DNA of 64,000 nt from Enoplosus armatus (Eukaryota > Chordata > Actinopteri > Centrarchiformes > Enoplosidae), in assembly GCF_043641665.1 (NCBI RefSeq), contig NC_092190.1, positions 10,503,548 to 10,567,547 on the forward strand, read 5' to 3'. This document shows positions 61,473 to 64,000 of this stretch, piece by piece (the first letter of the stretch is position 1; every line of letters begins with the position of its first letter). The notes beneath the pieces were generated by a model, which ran no database searches, was not told the origin of the DNA, and saw only the letters and a list, made by a program, of their open reading frames with translations. Position numbers and translations under genes: made by a program.

Positions 61473-64000
61473 GTAAGTGGGATGTGAAATTACTTCAGTG
61501 CATTAATTAAATCAATAATAACTCCCAGACTGATATGGAGCCCCGGACATGACAACATGTGGTAAAAGGTTATCTGACAAGTCAAAAATATAACTGAAAA
61601 CATCAATAAATAATAATTTTAGTTAAATAATCAATGTAATGGAGTGTAACAGGAAACATAACGCTTTGCAGTTCTCTTTTAACCTCCTATTAATTGGTAA
61701 AAAAGCAAAAAGCTGTTTGTTTGTACCAATCAGTTGATAAAATAAATGAAATTAAAATAATACATTTTCAGGTCTTGGCACACATTTCATCATTAATCTA
61801 TTCCATATTTTCTCCTCACCCAATTTTAAATTTCCTACTGCTTATATGATAATGAGATTTAGCAGGTAACAAAGATAGCAAACTAACACTACTTAGACCT
61901 TTTTAGTTTAGTATATTTGACAGTATGAGAAGAGACATTAACTCTACAACATGTCACAGATTACACAAATAGTCCAAGACTTATTTCCATTGTGGTCCAT
62001 GATGAAGACAAAAGATATGCACTTGAAGACGAAGATGATGTTATGAAGACAGACGCCTCTGTGAACTTCCAAGTAGCGTTAGCATTACCTTGCTGTTGCT
62101 AAGATTTTTAAGCTACAGTTACAAGAGCAGTGAGGAAAATTGGAAATGTTGCTAGTTGAGAATACTACTAGAAGAGTAAAATAAAGTTTTATTTAATTAT
62201 CAACTAATTGGTGGTTAAAGAAAAAGCAAAAAGCTTTACATTTCTATTTACACTTACAACAGAATACATGATACATGCTTGGTGTTTCATGCATTTTTGA
62301 CTTGTCTGCCAGTTTCGGGGCTCCATAGACTGATGGCATTATGCTGTGACTTTGTATGTGTTCCCTTGGGACAGGTGGTAGATATGGTGAGAAACAGTGG
62401 AGCATCAGTCACGTTCCACATCATGGACGAAGCTTCCTACAAGCAAGCCAAAGCACAAGGAGTGAACCTGGCCGATCCTCAGAGCGCGCCAGTTACCAAT
62501 GGTGTGGCCAAACAGGCTCTAAAACCAAAACTCAGCTACCTGGTTAAGTCCAGCTTAGGCTTTGGGTTTTCTCTTCGCTCAGTCAAAGGTGAGCTGGGGA
62601 TGCTGGGGTAGTGAATCACAATTTAGGAAGACAAAAAGAGATCCTTTAAAAAGGACAAATAACGACATAGAAATAAACCTGTTTAATTCATCTGCCTACG
62701 TGGGTGGAACTGGATCATAAAATCCTGCTGAGATTTTGTAACTTTAGAGTCACTTTCTAATAATCCATTATGAAGGGTTTATAGGTTGAAACAAATGGCT
62801 CTATTAATGGTTAAAAACATTTTCCAGTATTATAGATCAGTATCAAGTCATTAATAAGAGCAACTTTTGGGCTTGTCAGTTTTTGAAGTCTCACATTGGT
62901 TATTTATATCCTCCTCCAGAATGACACTTTCTTTGTCTTACTGCATTTAGGTCAGTTTTTGCTGACCTCCTGTGGTTTAACTTCTAACCTTGCTGCAGTG
63001 ATGCACAGGTGTACTCCAGGGCCCAGTGGCATCACTATTGGGTGTGGTTACAGGTGCAACAGAGCACACTTCTGATTACACCCAGCCAAACCCGTGGCTT
63101 GAAACTTTCAACCGGAGAGCAGTAAAACTCTACAGCCTGGTGTTAAATTACTCTTTAACTCCAACTTAACACTTACAAGACATGGCTTATTAGAAAGTGA
63201 TAAAACAACAATAATTAAAGTAAATGTTACTATTTAGTTAAAAGAGTACTCCAACAATTTAGAATTGTACTCCTAAAAACGTCGACCTCTCGATGGACAG
63301 TTTTTTGGTCTTATTTAAGTATCAAAATCAATGCAGCAGATACAGAGATATATTCTGTATTTATTCCACCTATTCTTCTTTCTGGTCAAAACCTGGTGCC
63401 CACATCACCAACAATGCAAGTCAACATAACACACGACTCTCCAGTTCAGTCGGAGAGTCGTGTGTTATGCTAGTAGTGGCTAATGTAGCCTCGAGCAGAG
63501 ATGAGGAGCGAGCTGCAGAGGTCTGGTAAACTCACTTCTCTCTAACTCCACACCCCCAGATTTTTTTCTTTTTCATTTTCAAACCTGTCACTTGACTCAA
63601 GTGACATTACTCGAGGCAATTTTATCTCTGATTTTGCTCAGCTCCATCTGGAGCCACAAAAGGCTTTAAACAACTTTTTCCACATATGCAGTAGTACTCC
63701 CCAAGACCTGTAAACAGGCTTTGATGTGTAAAATTGATGGAGTTTGCCTTTAAAAAAGGTATTTTGGTTCAGTTGCTCTGCAGCTCTTTTCCAAAAAGTC
63801 GGAGGTCAGACAGTCCGTTTGAGCAAAGTGAAAGCAAAAGCAAGTGCCATATTGGAGGAGGATGAAAACCAGGCGAAGGGATTTGCATAACCTGGTCTCC
63901 AAAAGATATTCTTATTAATGGCTTAATCTATTAAGTATTAGTAGATGCTTTATTAATGCTGCCTTATTATAAAGTGGTACTATTTTTGTCAGACCGTACA
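61266..64000 (+). CDS. pdzk1: PDZK1 (NHERF3)-like PDZ scaffold, 5' part only
   Basis: Multi-PDZ scaffold that in vertebrates tethers transporters and receptors by their C-termini at the apical membrane of epithelia. Two coding exons are visible, 61266-61472 and 62375-62588, encoding 140 residues; the rest lies past the right edge. PDZ1 spans about 7-87, with carboxylate-binding loop G20-F21-Y22-L23, GPAELAGMKDGDRILRVSG in the middle and HSEVVDMVRNSG in helix B. After a linker with PVTNGV, PDZ2 begins near 121 with its loop G133-F134-S135-L136. Order and linker match PDZK1 better than NHERF1/2 or PDZD3. The gene runs divergently from cckbr. The family has four PDZ domains, so at least two and a half are missing here. 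Confidence 0.88.
61473..62374 (+). other. pdzk1 intron between the two visible coding exons
   Basis: 902 bases, GTAAGT to ACAG. AT-rich; no repeat family recognised. Confidence 0.85.
62375..62588 (+). CDS. pdzk1: pdzk1 second coding exon (end of PDZ1, linker, start of PDZ2)
   Basis: Acceptor GGGACAG at 62368-62374; phase 0 entry GTG GTA GAT ATG; 214 bases; donor GTGAGC at 62589, phase 1 out. Encodes residues 70-140. Its reading frame continues past the donor to a stop at 62609, which marks read-through into the intron, not the protein end. Confidence 0.9.
63238..63753. mobile_element. TTAA-bounded MITE in a pdzk1 intron
   Basis: TTAA at 63238-63241 and 63750-63753. The ends are imperfect inverted repeats: AGAGTACTCCAACAATTTAG against AGGCAAACTCCATCAATTTT read from the right. 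About 516 bp, non-coding, with a perfect hairpin in the middle. Assigned from structure and resemblance to common fish repeats. Confidence 0.7.
63425..63469. repeat. Perfect 18-bp inverted repeat with 9-base loop
   Basis: Left arm CATAACACACGACTCTCC (63425-63442), right arm its exact reverse complement (63452-63469), loop AGTTCAGTC. Lies inside the TTAA-bounded MITE. Confidence 0.95.

Larger units (their letters stand above)
62589..64000 (+). other. pdzk1 intron running to the window edge
   Basis: Starts with GTGAGC. I see no exon that would continue PDZ2, so the next one lies beyond 64000. Holds the TTAA-bounded MITE at 63238-63753. Confidence 0.7.

Noticed and set aside
62589..62611. Reading frame of pdzk1 exon continuing to a stop at 62609
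   Set aside because: A good donor at 62589 and the homologous PDZ2 continuation in the family show this is intron read-through, not a short protein.
1..64000. CRISPR arrays, operons, phage or other prokaryotic defence systems
   Set aside because: No spaced direct repeats of that type and no prokaryotic coding density; the window is vertebrate chromosomal DNA.

Overview
The window is vertebrate nuclear DNA, almost certainly from a percomorph-type teleost fish. The genes are split by large introns with GT-AG splice sites. Microsatellites are dense, mostly (CA)n/(TG)n. Many dispersed repeats have the look of well-known fish families: TTAA-bounded MITEs, hAT-like MITEs, LINE 3' tails and the AAGTCAAGTCAA repeat. 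The species cannot be fixed from this sequence alone.

Two protein-coding host genes can be supported. The first is a complete five-exon cholecystokinin B/gastrin-type receptor (cckbr) on the minus strand, coding 53566 down to 33447. Its splice phases close exactly and give a 447-residue seven-helix GPCR. The second is the 5' part of a pdzk1 (NHERF3)-like PDZ scaffold gene on the plus strand. Its start codon is at 61266, two coding exons are visible, and the gene runs off the right edge. The two genes are divergent, with about 7.7 kb between start codons. They are not known to act in one pathway: the first is a peptide-hormone receptor, the second an epithelial scaffold for transporters.

Layout. 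1-33 kb is a gene-poor flank downstream of cckbr. Its clearest content is an internally deleted piggyBac element (4619-6193) with target-site TTAA, matching inverted repeats, a TATA box and a 218-codon reading frame that stops before the catalytic domain. A second, decayed piggyBac left end lies at 22304, a TTAA-bounded MITE at 15957-16287, and several other repeats are scattered through the flank. 33.4-53.6 kb is cckbr; its introns hold a truncated LINE (35.7-36.3 kb), three copies of one hAT-like MITE family, other dispersed repeats and long TG tracts. 53.6-54.0 kb is the presumed cckbr promoter and 5' leader, with a 112-bp uninterrupted purine tract. 54-61.2 kb is the intergenic spacer, with a LINE-like tail, an inverted repeat, a further repeat family and a hAT MITE with 8-bp target duplication. 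61.3-64 kb is pdzk1, including an intronic TTAA-bounded MITE carrying a perfect 18-bp hairpin.

I see no rRNA, CRISPR array, operon or prokaryotic system, and no convincing tRNA. I found no evidence for a new multi-gene system. The most interesting items are the piggyBac deletion derivative with an apparently intact N-terminal ORF, the purine tract at the cckbr promoter, the ECL2 glycosylation site in the receptor, and the head-to-head cckbr/pdzk1 arrangement.
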